Source: Polychytrium aggregatum
Taxonomy: Eukaryota; Chytridiomycota; Chytridiomycetes; Polychytriales
DNA length: 64,000 nucleotides
Direction: 5' to 3'
Assembly: GCF_025602895.1 (NCBI RefSeq)
Contig: NW_026516266.1
Coordinates: 1-64,000 of the forward strand
A model generated the notes under the pieces. That model saw only the letters and a program-made list of their open reading frames with translations. It ran no database searches and had not been told where the DNA came from. This document shows positions 1 to 11,450 of the stretch, piece after piece. Position 1 is the first letter of the stretch. Each line of letters starts with the position of its first letter. The translations under genes were made by a program, and so were the position numbers.

Positions 1-353
1 TCAGTATCACCCATAGTTCATATCCGAGGGAGACGACGGCTTGTTGGTCCAATGGGGTCCCATTGAGATATCGCATCGCTGCGATTGCCATCAGCCGTCG
101 TTGGCAAAGCCCATCTTGAGAAGCAGTCTTTTGAGCACAGACCGGGTGACTGTGTTTATTCACATCAACTACCACTGCCTGTTGTTGGTTTGGGGAGCGG
201 CTTACTGATATGCAATAGACATCAGACATATCCATGTATGGCGTGATTTCTCGGTGTCGTATTCTGACGAGCAGCCAGATACTCCGTCTGTCAGTGAACG
301 AGCCATGAGGCTGTACTGCACCCTTTCCCCCAGGTTGTTTCCGAGTGAATCTT
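1..353. other. Downstream flank of the receptor gene
   Basis: This holds the presumed 3' untranslated region of the receptor. One minus-strand frame stays open to the window edge, but its composition is unlike the receptor tail and I do not call it coding. No other gene is visible. Confidence 0.5.
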
Positions 354-3300
354 TCACGATGACGTTGTTCGGTCGATCTCTGAAATATACAGACCGGGTT
401 TGATAACACTGTTTTGAGATTGATCGATGGCCGACAGCTTGTCGAGCATCGCAAAGACGGTGGTGTCCCGTTTGACCGATCCACCCATTCCGCCCAGTCC
501 ACCCATTCCGCCCAGTCCACCCAACCCGCCCAGGCCGCCAGCCCCGGCTTAGAAACACTGTTGCGCTTGACCTTGACGTCGGCAAAGTTGCCAAAGAACA
601 TCTGGGCCGTTTCTTTGGAGCCAAACTCGAGTGTGTACACCATCTTGTTGCGTCGGAGCCGGACGCTGCGAGCCAGGGCCTTCTCCGAGTCCGAGTTCTC
701 TGCCAGTTGACAAGGCTCGCACTCACACGACGAGAAGCGGAAGCTCGCCTGGATGGTTCCGTCCGCATCGGCCTCTCGAAACTCGATCAGGTCCAAGGTC
801 GTGAACACCAGCACGTTCGAAGACACCCAGGCACCGCCAAACTTGAGCCCCTGCAGACTGCAGTCGTACGCATAGGCGAGGACGTTGGCTGCCGCCATGC
901 CCTGGCTTGTAATTGCAGAACGATTGTTGTCGGTTGGTACTGAGCTCGGAGAAGACCTGGAAGCCTCGCTTCGTTCGTTGCGGAAGGTTTGGACGAGTCT
1001 CACCCCAAAGAGGATGATCGGAACCAGGGACGAAATCACCACGATGAGGCATCCAAGCATCACTCGGCCGACCACGAACAGAGCTTGAGAGTCGACACTG
1101 CCAGACAGAACATAGATGATCGGCAAACACAGCAGGAGCGTCATGAAGACCATGTAGATGCAGATGCCGATGACCTTGGACTCTTGGAAGCGCTGATGGG
1201 CCTCTCGGGTCAGGAACGCAAAAGCAACGCACCCGATCATGACGAGCCCGTTAATGACGTAGAGCAGGATCTCGGGTGCAACGGTGGAGCCCGAAGTGGC
1301 CGAACACACCAAGGAATAGGATGTGCCTATGATCTGAGCCGTGGAATTCTCACTCGCAACCCAGGCAATGCATATGATGATCTCGATGGCCACGATAATC
1401 GCTGTGCCGAGGATGAGTTTCCAGTCTGGGGTCTTGAAGACACGCATGCGCTTGTTGCCGAAGATCATGTATATGCGCAAGGACTTCATCAGCAGCATGC
1501 TGGTTGAGAGATTGAATGTGGTATGAGTGCGAGCGCAGTGAGATTCAGTCGGGTGTCTCATCCAGCAGACACAATGGATCAATTCGCTGTAGTACATCGA
1601 TGCAATGAACAGCGTCGATACAGTTGAACACCATCGCTCCAGAGAAGCAGTGCCGATGCAGTTGAATAGTGCCGATACAGTTGAATAGTGCCGATGCAGA
1701 TGATCTCCACATCGTGCCAAGTGCGTTGCTGGCAAGCTGAAAACCAATCTCACCTGAATACGGAGGAGAATGCCACGACCGGGAAGAACACCCGGCTGGA
1801 GCACACAACGCTGCTTGGTTGAGCCGAATAGAAGAGGGCGCCGAGCTGGCCGATAACTGAAGAGCACATGCAAAGTCAGTCGTCGCGCAGCTCGAGTCTC
1901 GTCTACAGACAAATCCACGAAACTTCCACAACCTGCATCAGAATCGATGGCAGCTGTTCACGGCGCACCGACTCTAAAGGACTCTCCAGACCAGACTTGC
2001 ATCCGAGCACTCACTTGATCCAACCATGATGATGTAGCAGCAGTTGGGCGAGATGGCCTTGATGTTGGCCTTGTTTCTCCACAGCACCAGCAGGGCAAAG
2101 ATGCCGAGATTGATGACTCCAGTGACGACAAGCAGAACCAAGATAACAATGTTGTTGTTGTTGACCCCAGCAAGCAGGAGCATAAACGGCGAGGCTGGCT
2201 CAGAGCAATCCAGTCTTTGGTTGTTGTAGTACCCGACGTCGCAGACGCACTGGGTCACGAACGAGTCCTGGAAGGGTCCGTCGACGATGCAATATCCGTT
2301 CTTGCACGAATTGGCGCTGATGTAGGTCCCGTTGGCATCAAAATACGGATTACAGGGCGACGCAGGATCGTAGAGAGCCTTTCCATTGTGTGTGACGAGT
2401 TTGAGGGCATCAAATGCAAACTGGCGGATGCGGGCGTCGCCAAAGTGAACAAAGTTGTTCTGAGAGAAATATGTGCTGGTGGAGGGCGATGACGTTGATC
2501 TTGTGGAGGGTTGCTGTTGGAGCCGAGAGCAGAATGTGGATATCGGAGGGGCGATCGCCGCGTGGGAGAGAGTTGGTTCAGTAAAGCGATCAGCCAACGA
2601 TAGGACATGCCAACAGAGTGTGGACCTGGGCCGTGCAGGCATCGAGAAGCATCAAAGTGCGCACAAGAAAGCAGTGATAGGGAAGTTGGAGGGGCAGCCA
2701 GATCAGCAGGCAAAGGGATTGTGATGACAGGGCAACATGATTGACTTGTCGCGATCAGCATGGGAGCAACTGCCCCAGAAATCGAGCCACAAAATTGGCG
2801 AGCCAGCGCACAATTCCAGCAGCAGTTGCACATGGGGAGTGCCATCAGACTGGACCCTTACCGCCTCGGTGCCGCCAAAGCCCATCCAAAACAGGAAACG
2901 CAATGTGGCTCGCATCTGTGGCTCGGTGATGTTGTAGAGCTGGGAGTCTTGCCGAAGGAACATGTACGTCGGGGCCATCAGCGGATAGGCGCCTGGCGTA
3001 GCCGAATCGATGTAAGTTGCCTGGAGGATGCTGCTGATGTTGTTTGTGAAATGAGAGACGGCCGAGATGTTGGCGGTGCTTGGGGTTGAAATGGCCACCT
3101 GTGCAGAGATGCGAGTGTCAAATGCACATCGGACGAGGCTGGGCTTCAGTCGACGCAGGAGGTACGATCGCCATTGCTCCATATCCCTGTATGATCGCTA
3201 TAGCCCCGTCTTCTGGAACAAATGCACCAGGTGCTTACATTCAGACTCGCAATCGAAGGCGCCACGGTGTCACCGTTTCGGTTGATGATGCTGGCAATAG

Positions 3301-4278
3301 AATACAGACTCTGGCCCGGTGCGAGCGATGCCAGTGTATTGTAGCCATCGGCATAGTCGACATATCCGATCGTGTACGGAGCAACCTGGATGGCGTCCGA
3401 GAGTATGGTGTTCGATGCGGCGTAGAACGGCGGGTTGGCGATGCCCCAGGAGGCAATCGGGTACACTTGTGGAGATGGAAGTCGCAGAGTGGGGTCGAAT
3501 GAGTTCAGTGCGTACTGGAAGTTGGACGTTGTTCCAGACAAGCCGCTCCGCACAATCGTCTGGATCGGGGCGCTGATGGTCAAGAGTGCTGGGTTGTTCT
3601 GGGCGAGTCTGGGGTCGTTCCAGAAGGCGATCTTGCCAGTGAAGATGTCGGCAACGTTCTGTCGGGTCAGTGTGAGATTGGTGATGTTGAGATGGTAGAC
3701 GATGGCAATGCCGCTGTGGGAATGGAGGATACGGAGCGGATGGGTCAGGATATGCGATCACGACGAAGGGCGACCGGATGCTCTGGCCGCAGAGGCATCA
3801 TGGCCCACGACACTTGCCTGATGACCGATGGAACAGGTATGAACTGGCCAGCGGTGTTGCCCGGTCCGACATAGGTGGTGTTGGACGGAACGACATCGGA
3901 TCCGGCCCAGGTCAGGTTCGGGGCGCCCGCTGCAAGAGAGGTCCGGCCAGCACCAGAACTGGTACCAGTGTATGCATAGTCCCAGTTGACATCGTAAGCC
4001 GAGTAGACGGCGGCAAGGGTAGTGTAGAGCGACGCTGGGAATGTCGCCCCGACTCCTTGGATTACAGGTTGAGTTTGGGACATGGCGCCTATGTCGTTCG
4101 GAGGCCGTAGAACGAGTTAATACACGGGCGATGAACCGCACCATCCGCACTGCCAAGAATGCCTCTGCTGCCCGCACCCGGTACAATCAGAGACCCAACC
4201 TGGCACGAGGAACCACATCAGCACCGCTCCAAAGGCGGTCGCAGCCGCGATGTTGCGAGGCTGCTTTCGCGTGTTCAT
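354..4278 (-). CDS. PstS-like / EGF-like / class C 7TM receptor
   Basis: Predicted plasma-membrane G-protein-coupled receptor with a phosphate-binding-type ectodomain. The start (4276-4278) opens a signal peptide (MNTRKQPRNIAAATAFGAVL followed by more hydrophobic residues). The next exons give a full PstS-like fold: GVGATFPASLY near 4060, GIAIVYHLN and LTRQNVADIFTGKIAFWNDP near 3700-3620, TIVRSGLSGTTSNF near 3550, TIGYVDYADGY near 3370, and a C-terminal part near 3070-2880. An exon at about 2460-1995 carries a Cys-rich EGF-like stretch (SCKNGYCIVDG...CVCDVGYYNN) and TM1. A small exon near 1860-1750 and a long one from 1500 supply the other TM helices, with the class C signature LLMKSLRIYMIFGNKRMRVF at about 1500-1442. 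The cytosolic tail ends in a Gly/Leu/Met repeat and stops at 354-356. Two junctions are uncertain: intron 1, and the frame change near 555. Family (PstS fold fused to class C 7TM) is clear; the ligand is inferred. Confidence 0.88.
1649..1698. repeat. Short tandem repeat in a receptor intron
   Basis: A 19-base unit, AGTGCCGATGCAGTTGAAT, is repeated two and a half times with single-base changes. It lies in the intron between two 7TM exons of the receptor gene. Confidence 0.8.
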
Positions 4279-5318
4279 CTTGGCAGACTTGCTCCAGATG
4301 GTCCCGCCGGCGTGCGAAAAGTCAGAGAGAGAACGGGCAGGCCAAAGCAGCCGCCGTCGCTCGGCGATATTTGAGAGCGGCATAGCCTTCCCTCCCCCAG
4401 CATAGGTCGGCTGCAGGAAGCACGTTCCGGACTCGAGTTTGATTCTGGCTGGTCTCCAGCGACGTCATTCATGATCTGGAAGCCTTGCCGATCACAGAAT
4501 GCACGAGCTCGATGGCATCCGAGCCAACTGCCGACTGGCCAGGGCCAGCCCCCGCTCAGATCGACGGTCATGATCGGCGCTGCCAACGACGGTCTTGTTG
4601 TCGACAACCGGCTGTGGTCGCTGGCAGGTCGTCCGCCAGCCAATCACTCTATCTGGAAGAGCAAAGGACGAAGCGCAATCGAAATCATGGCTGTTCCCCC
4701 GCACCGACGGTGGTCCCTCTTTCCTCTGGATCCCAGCCGCCGGACGGTGCAGCCCTTCAGCGGATCAATCACCGCCTCGATCGTGGATGCATCGCCAGTC
4801 TCATGTCCTCGCCAGTGTCACTTCGTCGCCGCTGCCTCCGTTGCTCGCCCCACGCAGCATATCCGGGCTCTTGTCGATGTCCCAGGCCAGCACCATCGGC
4901 TGCAGCACCAGCAATCCCACCACGCGCCGGTGGCTATCGCCAGGGTGCTCCTTGGTGCTTGGCTGCACGTTTCTGGCCGCCGCACTTCTTTTGGCCAATG
5001 CCCAGCCCAATAACTGTGTTCACCAGTGCCTCGCTATCAGGCATGGCCAGGCGAGAGTGTACCCGCAGACAAGCGGTTCGCCCGGGTGCCAACCTGGCTG
5101 GTCGGGGCCCCAGCGAAGGCTAAAAACCCCGTTGCTGCCGGCTCCTCCAGCAGCCTTCGCCAGCTCGACGCAGCAGCCCGGCCCTTTCCTGTGAGTATGC
5201 CACCGAGGAGAATGAGTTGGCCGGCTTGATCACCTCGGTTTAATCCGTTGGCCTCACATCTCTGTCGCCAACAGTCCTTGATCGAGTGTGTCCCAGCACC
5301 GGTATTCCCACTTTCACT
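4279..5318. other. Divergent intergenic region, receptor / trehalase
   Basis: About 1 kb between two genes transcribed away from each other. Several open frames overlap here on both strands, but none carries a recognisable domain, splice structure or supported start. It probably contains both promoters and 5' leaders; no element could be identified with confidence. Confidence 0.5.
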
Positions 5319-8300
5319 ATGGATCCAGACGCAATCGCCTCCCCCGTCGTCGTCCGTCCGGCGCACTTGTCGACGTACTCCGAGACCCAGACAACGGTCA
5401 CTATCCAGCCCAAGCCCCCAAACGCCCGCGAGCTCTTCAGACAAAGGCCCAAGCCCTCCAACATCCTCAAAGAGCTCGAGCTCGAGTATACCGACGAGGA
5501 CCATGCGATGGCCCACGGTCTCTACAGAAGGACCCTGCGTCGGAGCCACTCGATGGTAAGGCTGCTTGCGCTCCAGCTGCGAGGATCGCTCGGTTTGTGC
5601 ATCCACATTGAGCTGAGTCGAGCCGAGTCCAAGCGAGCCGGTCTGGGAGACAGCGATCTCGCACATCGGCGGCGTAGACTTGCTTCGGCATCCAACCTGC
5701 CGAGGCCGCGAGTCCCTCGAGTCTGTCATAACGCCCTGCTCTTCTCGGCTTGTTTCCCAAAAGTCCTTTGCGCTGGTGGCTGGAGCCAAGTCCTCTTCGT
5801 CGGAATACCCCGATCTGTGCATGAGGAGACGGCGAGGCTCCTTTGACGACAAGGCCCCTGGCAAGCCGCGCAAGTTCCTTCTGGATGTCGAGGAGACACA
5901 GAGTAAGGGCCGTTTGCCATGGCGCTGTTGCTTGCGTGCGTGGTCGATCTGTGTCGATATGACTTGTTCGCATTGCGGTAGTGGAGATCAGCTTGGCGAT
6001 GGGGCTGTCGGTGGCGGGTTGCGCTGCGCTGCACACAGTGCGCTATCTAACACAGGAACTACCACCAGGGCTTCTCTTGGAGCAGGAAGACACCGATCGA
6101 GACTATCAGATCACCATCCACGATTCGGGCCCAAAGACCTTCCCTGTCGGAACCGCCAACTCGGGCGGTTTCAAAAAGTACGAGATTCGCGGCACGTACA
6201 TGCTGTCGAACCTGCTCCAGGAGCTGGCTATCGCGGCCGACTACGGGCGCAAGTTCGTCATTATTGACGAAGACCGCCTGAGCGAGAACCCTGTCGATCG
6301 CCTCACTCGCCTGATCAAGTACCACTTCTGGGACGGCCTTACGCGAAGAATCGATGCCGACGGTGAGTTGCAGGCGCCATTGCGGCAGCGGCTTTCAATC
6401 TTGGCCGATCAGCATCCGTCATTGATGCTGCTCCTTGTATCCGCCGCCTTGCTCACTTACTCCTTCGCGCGATGTGCACAGGACTCGAAACAATCTGCGC
6501 CGACCCAAAGAACCGCAGCAGGGACAGAAGAAACCGAATCTTTGTGCCCTACCACGACGATCTTGCGCTGTATTACTACACCAAGGTCTCCAAGGACAGG
6601 CCCCATCTCCAGCTCGACGTTGTTCGTCTGCCTGAGATCATCACCCCCGAGTATGTCAAGACCCTGAACAACCACCCGGGCATCCTTTCCCTGGCCTTGC
6701 GCCAGACCTTCGATCCTCGGACCAAGACCGCCACGATCCGCGGGACCCCCTTTGTCGTGCCCGGCGGCCGCTTCAACGAGATGTACGGATGGGACAGCTA
6801 CTTTGAGGCTCTTGGTCTCTTGGTCGACGGGCGCACGGAGCTGGCCCGTGGCATGGTCGAGAACTTTTGCTACGAGATCGAGCACTATGGCAAGATCCTG
6901 AACGCCAACCGCTCCTATTATCTGACGCGATCACAGCCGCCGTTCCTGACCGACATGATTCTGACGGTTTACCAGTCGCTCAGAGTCAAGCCCGAGTGGG
7001 ATGCTCTTCGACTGAAGGAGTGGCTGGGCAACGGTGTGCGTGCCGCCATCAAGGAGCTATTCAGCGTTTGGATGGCCCCGCCCCGCCTGGACGAGGAGAC
7101 GGGGCTGGTGCGATACTACCCAGAGGGCATTGGCATGCCGCCCGAGACCGAGAGCTCGCACTTTGACCACGTGCTCAAGCCCTTCATGGAAAAGTACGGT
7201 GTGGAGGATCTTGATGCCTTCAAGAAGATGTACAACTCGGGACAAGTCAAGGATCCTGTTCTCGACGAGTACTTCATCCACGACAGAGCCGGTATGTATA
7301 TATATGGACGACGCGCGGATAAGTGGGTGTGGGTGTGGGGGCGAATGAGTGCATTGGCCGTGCTTTCCGGGATCCATGTCCTGATCGACATAGAGCGGGA
7401 TAAGTCTATGCTGGCTCGCCGTGCTGGTAACTGATTGTGAAAGTGGATGCCACCTGCCAGTCCGAGAGAGTGGCCACGATACCACGTATCGCTTTGAGGG
7501 CAAGTGCGCCAGTCTTGCCACGGTGGACCTCAACAGCTTGATTTACAAGTACGAAGTCGATCTTGCCGAAATTATCGAGACCCACTTTGGCGGAAGGTAG
7601 GCAAGTGAGGACGGAGCAGCTGTGGCAATGGAGCCGGGTGTCGGGTTGGTCGGCAAGCAAGGGCCCTCTGCTCCCGTCCGCTTACTGCCAAGTAACCAGT
7701 CTTTGCAATTGCACAGCATTACCTTCCGCATCCGACGTGGTCCTGAGGACGCCTACCTCAACGGCCTCAAGGTCTGGATCATGCTTCTCAAGACCGACGG
7801 CGTCGAAGAGATGCTCGGAGGCGATGAGGGCAGTGGATGGAATACCCGCTGGGCCAAGGGCCTGATGGTCTATGACAAAGAACTTGACGACAAGCATGCG
7901 CGCGAGGAGCATCCCGACGACAAACGCAAGTCGACCGCCCACTCGTACCTCGAAGGACTCCAGCGCCATCCGATGCCGACCTTCAAGGCCGTCCGTGGAT
8001 CAGAGTTTGTGGAAGTCACGGTGTCGGCGCAGCTCTTTGCACAGATGGCCAAACGCACCCAGCACCAGATCAACAAGTATCTGTGGAACTCGAGCAAGAA
8101 GATGTACTTTGACTGGGACTGCAAAGACCAGCAGCAGACCACCTACGAGAGCTGCACCACTTTCTGGGCGCTGTGGTCCGGCGTGGCGTCCCAGCACCAG
8201 GCCAAGGCGATGGTCCCCGTGGCCCTCGAGATCTTTGAGGCCGTCGGTGGGCTCGTGTCCGGTACGGAGGAGTCGCGTGGCAAAATAGGGCTCACCCGAC

Positions 8301-9037
8301 CCAATCGTCAGTGGGACTTTCCCTTTGGTTGGGCTCCCCACCAAATCATGGCCTGGGTTGGTCTCCGAAAGTATGGCTTCATGCCCGAGGCCAGGAGAAT
8401 CGCCTACCGCTGGCTGTATACGATCACCAAGAGCTTTGTCGACTTTAACGGCGTCGTGCCGGAGAAGTTTGACGTTGTCACGATGACCCACAAGGTCAAT
8501 GTCGAGTACGGCAACGTCGGATCAGACTTCAAATACGTTGTCCGCGAGGGCTTTGGATGGATGAACGCAAGCTACCAGGTATCATCTACACACGCTCCGC
8601 CGCATGTCTGGCTGTGCCCGCCAACAGGCCGAGGGAGCGACTTGTTGAGGGACAGTGTCGTGAGATGCTGCTTTGATTTTGACTGCGTCTGCTTGTTCAC
8701 AGATCGGACAAACATACCTTACCAAGAACATGAAGCGGGCCCTGGGCGCCTTGATCCCACCCGACGAGCTGTTCCTTCGATCTGGAGCAGACGTGAAATC
8801 CCAGTTGACTGCCTGTAGGTTCCAGCGAGCCACCTCGTTCGATCGAGTCGAGCCCGCTAGTGATGTTCATCGGCCCGGTCGAATAGGCCGTGCACGGTAC
8901 TGGAAGACATGGACAACTAACGCGACTCTGTCATTTCTCTCCCAGGGGAGCGGCGTAACTCGTTTGAGGGCCTGAGCCGGGTCATCAGCGCCCATTCGCA
9001 GAAGGACTCGTCCAACAGCAACTGCAGCATCCAGTAG
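5319..9037 (+). CDS. NTH1: Neutral (cytosolic) trehalase
   Basis: Hydrolyses cytosolic trehalose to two glucose molecules; glycoside hydrolase family 37. Both family signatures are present: [15 protein letters not shown] at about 6760-6805 and [12 protein letters not shown] at about 8310-8345. The N-terminal half has the features of the regulated fungal neutral enzyme: PKA-type sites RRSHS (about 5539-5553) and RRRGSFDD (about 5826-5848), then a calcium-loop-like [16 protein letters not shown] at 6089-6136. At least eight exons join by GT-AG introns, for example donors at 5556 and 6370. The last intron runs from about 8815 to 8945, and the final exon ends ...SNSNCSIQ with TAG at 9035-9037. 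There is no signal peptide, unlike acid trehalase. Regulation by cAMP/PKA and calcium is inferred from the motifs. Trehalose mobilisation fits spore or zoospore energy supply. Confidence 0.95.
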
Positions 9038-9723
9038 ATGCTCGAACGGGTGCCAAGGCAATTAGACGAGACAAGAAGACGCTCTTGTTGCTGCATGAAA
9101 CGTCGTGTATTGCCAGTGGCGCCGTTGGATTCACACAAACCCGGCGTCGGTAGAGTCTTTGTTTCGACGAAATTGATACAGGTTATTCAGCAAGAAAGGA
9201 ACAGCGCCCATTTGCGTTGTTTCGCACCGCCTGATGTTGATACGGGGAGCACAGTCCCAAGACACAATAGACATTCGAGCCGTCTGGACAGCTCCGTACA
9301 ACATCTGGCTTATCGGCGTCAGGATAGTCGACTCGAGCGAGCCGTTTGCCGTGTGTTCCGGGCCGGGATCTCTGGTCATGGTGGGCGATGTGCGAGTGTG
9401 TATTCGTGACCAGAAACAAGCGAAACCCCTGTCTCAAACCAGAGTGTCCAGTTTCATTGTGGGAAAGGCAACTCCAGCTACAGGCACGGGAGCCACCACG
9501 ATGGTTCATTGGAGCGCACCGGCAGTGGCCGACTTGGACAGGTCGTGGATCCGTTCATATCATCGCCGTCAGTGGGGTGGGGATAACGTGTGTGTATTGA
9601 AGGTTCAGAAAACGAGAACCAACGGCCATCAATACAGCGTGTGTCGTTTCGGGACACACTCAGACGATGTATTGCCATCCACTGGCTGTGACAGCGAGCC
9701 TTCGGCAGTCAAGACGCATCACT
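9038..9723. other. Convergent intergenic region
   Basis: About 690 bases between the 3' ends of trehalase and the SnoaL/SPIRAL1-like gene. It should hold the two 3' untranslated regions. No coding signal, RNA gene or repeat of note was seen. Confidence 0.5.
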
Positions 9724-11450
9724 TTAGCCAAAGTGGATGCTGCTTGCGCCGCCGGGAGCAGCCATAATCCTGTGGACAGCATATGAAAGAGCAAGTCAGT
9801 GGGGCTAGTTCGATCGGGTGAGCAGCACTTCACGGGCTGGAAGCACCAAGTATGGCCTGAGACGACAGACAAGCGCACGGCTCCGTGAGAAGCACGATAC
9901 CTACCGACTGGAAGGACGAGTGTTGGCCTGCGACGTCTGGGCGTTACGGTCGCGGAAGTTGCCATGAGCAGGTTGGTGGGCGGGCTCGGCAGCAACAGGG
10001 GTAGAGTCGTCTCCAAAGGTAAACTGCGACTGGTTGGTGCGTCCGGTGTAGCGCGAGCGATTCACACGGGGAGCCACAGCCGGAGCGGCATCAAGAGATA
10101 AGGCGTTGGGATCACGACGACCGACCGGGTGGGCCGGGGCAGCCTCGGAGTCGGGGGAAAAGATGCCCGAGGTGGGTCCTCCAGGAACACCCAGCACGCG
10201 GGAAGAGGGGCGGGCACGGGGAAGGTTGAATGACGGATCCTGCAGCTTGGAGTTTGTGGTGGCAGGGACGGTCGGCAAGCTCTCGGGAGCCTCTGGGCCG
10301 CCAAAGGTGACTTGAGACTGGAAGCGGCGAGGGTCGATGGAGATCGAGGTGCGCACAGCCGGGGCAGGATCCGACGAGAAGATCGTCGAAGCCTGGCTGG
10401 GTCTGGCCACACGAGCCAGCCCCTCAGCGACGACATCGACAGCGGCAGCCTCGCGAGCAGGGGCGATCGGGAGAGTGGCAGAGACATCGGTGGCAGCGGT
10501 CGAGGCGTACTTCTGGGCCTCAAGCACACGGTCCTGGATCTGGACACCGAGGATCGGGAGCTTGGTCTCGGAAGAATTGGCACGGCAGAAGAGCGAGTCC
10601 GGCAGGATGCTGATCTGGCGCAGGACCGATGCCTGGTCCCAGTAGACTCGCTTGGACTCGATAAGGCCCTCGGAGTTGAAGCCAGCGATGGTTACCTGCG
10701 AGGAGTTCGACAGAGAGGCGGATGCAAGGACGCAAGTGCAGTGTCAGGAGGTGTGCTTGTGCTGGCACCGACAGCAACCACGGAGGACAAAATACGAGGG
10801 GCACATATACGGGCAGCGTTTGACTACAGTGTTTGATAGAGCTGCCGTGGATTGCATCAGGGCATGATGCAACCAAAAGCGACATGGGCAAAAGCCGGAA
10901 AGACGACCCCAACGACGGAGCAGGACTCGGCGCTGACAGTGCAAATGGCTCACCGTCGGAACAACGATTCTGCGGTTGGTGGGCTTGACATTGGGCAGGA
11001 GCCAGTCGATGGGCTCCTCGTGGACGACGGTCAAGATGCTCTCCTCGACAATCTGGTTCGATGCGATGGTGGTCGAGATCACCTGGAGGGCCAACGGCAG
11101 AGCCGAGACTGATCAGCAGCAGTTCCACGAAGACCCCCTCTCTCCGGCAGCGCCTCCTGCACACGATTGGCAAAGCCAGGCTGCGGGCAATGGTTTGCAT
11201 GAGGCACGATCGGCCACCCGGGCAGTGTGGCAGGTACCTGCTCCTCGCGGATGGCAATGCTCTGCGCCGCCAGCTTCTTGAAGAACGGAAGCAGATCAGA
11301 GCCAGCGGGAACGCCGGTACCGGAAGCGACGTAGAGGATCTGAGCGTCCTTGGCGACAAACAGCTCCTGCAGAGAAATGGCCGAATTCTTCTTGATGACC
11401 AGCTTGTGAGCATCCCAGCGGGCGGCCAGTGAGTCTTGGAGGACAGTCAT
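9724..11450 (-). CDS. NTF2/SnoaL-like protein with SPIRAL1/JUPITER-like tail motifs
   Basis: The first three exons encode a small NTF2/SnoaL-like alpha+beta domain: MTVLQDSLAARWDAHKLVIK from 11450, then ESILTVVHEEPIDWLLPNVK near 11030, then ESKRVYWDQASVLRQISILP near 10640. The long exon from about 10695 to 9905 continues into a Pro/Ala/Ser-rich, probably disordered tail. The tail carries RFQSQVTFGG and NQSQFTFGDD and one RPSSRVLGVPGGPTSGIF block. A last exon of 46 bases (9769-9724) completes a second copy, RPSSRIMAAPGGASSIHFG, directly before the stop. Such R-P-S-(S/T)-(R/K)-x-x-x-x-P-G-G blocks mark the plant SPIRAL1 and animal JUPITER/HN1 microtubule-associated proteins. A microtubule or axoneme role is inference. 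Similarity of the N-terminal domain to single-domain SnoaL-like proteins is clear, but its substrate, if any, is unknown. Confidence 0.82.

Noticed and set aside
1-353. Open frame continuing from the receptor tail to the window edge
   Set aside because: The alternative frame ends in a cleaner tail and stop at 354; the open frame has no conserved sequence.
4471-5013. Plus-strand open frames between receptor and trehalase
   Set aside because: Three overlapping frames of similar length with no domain or splice signals; none can be preferred.
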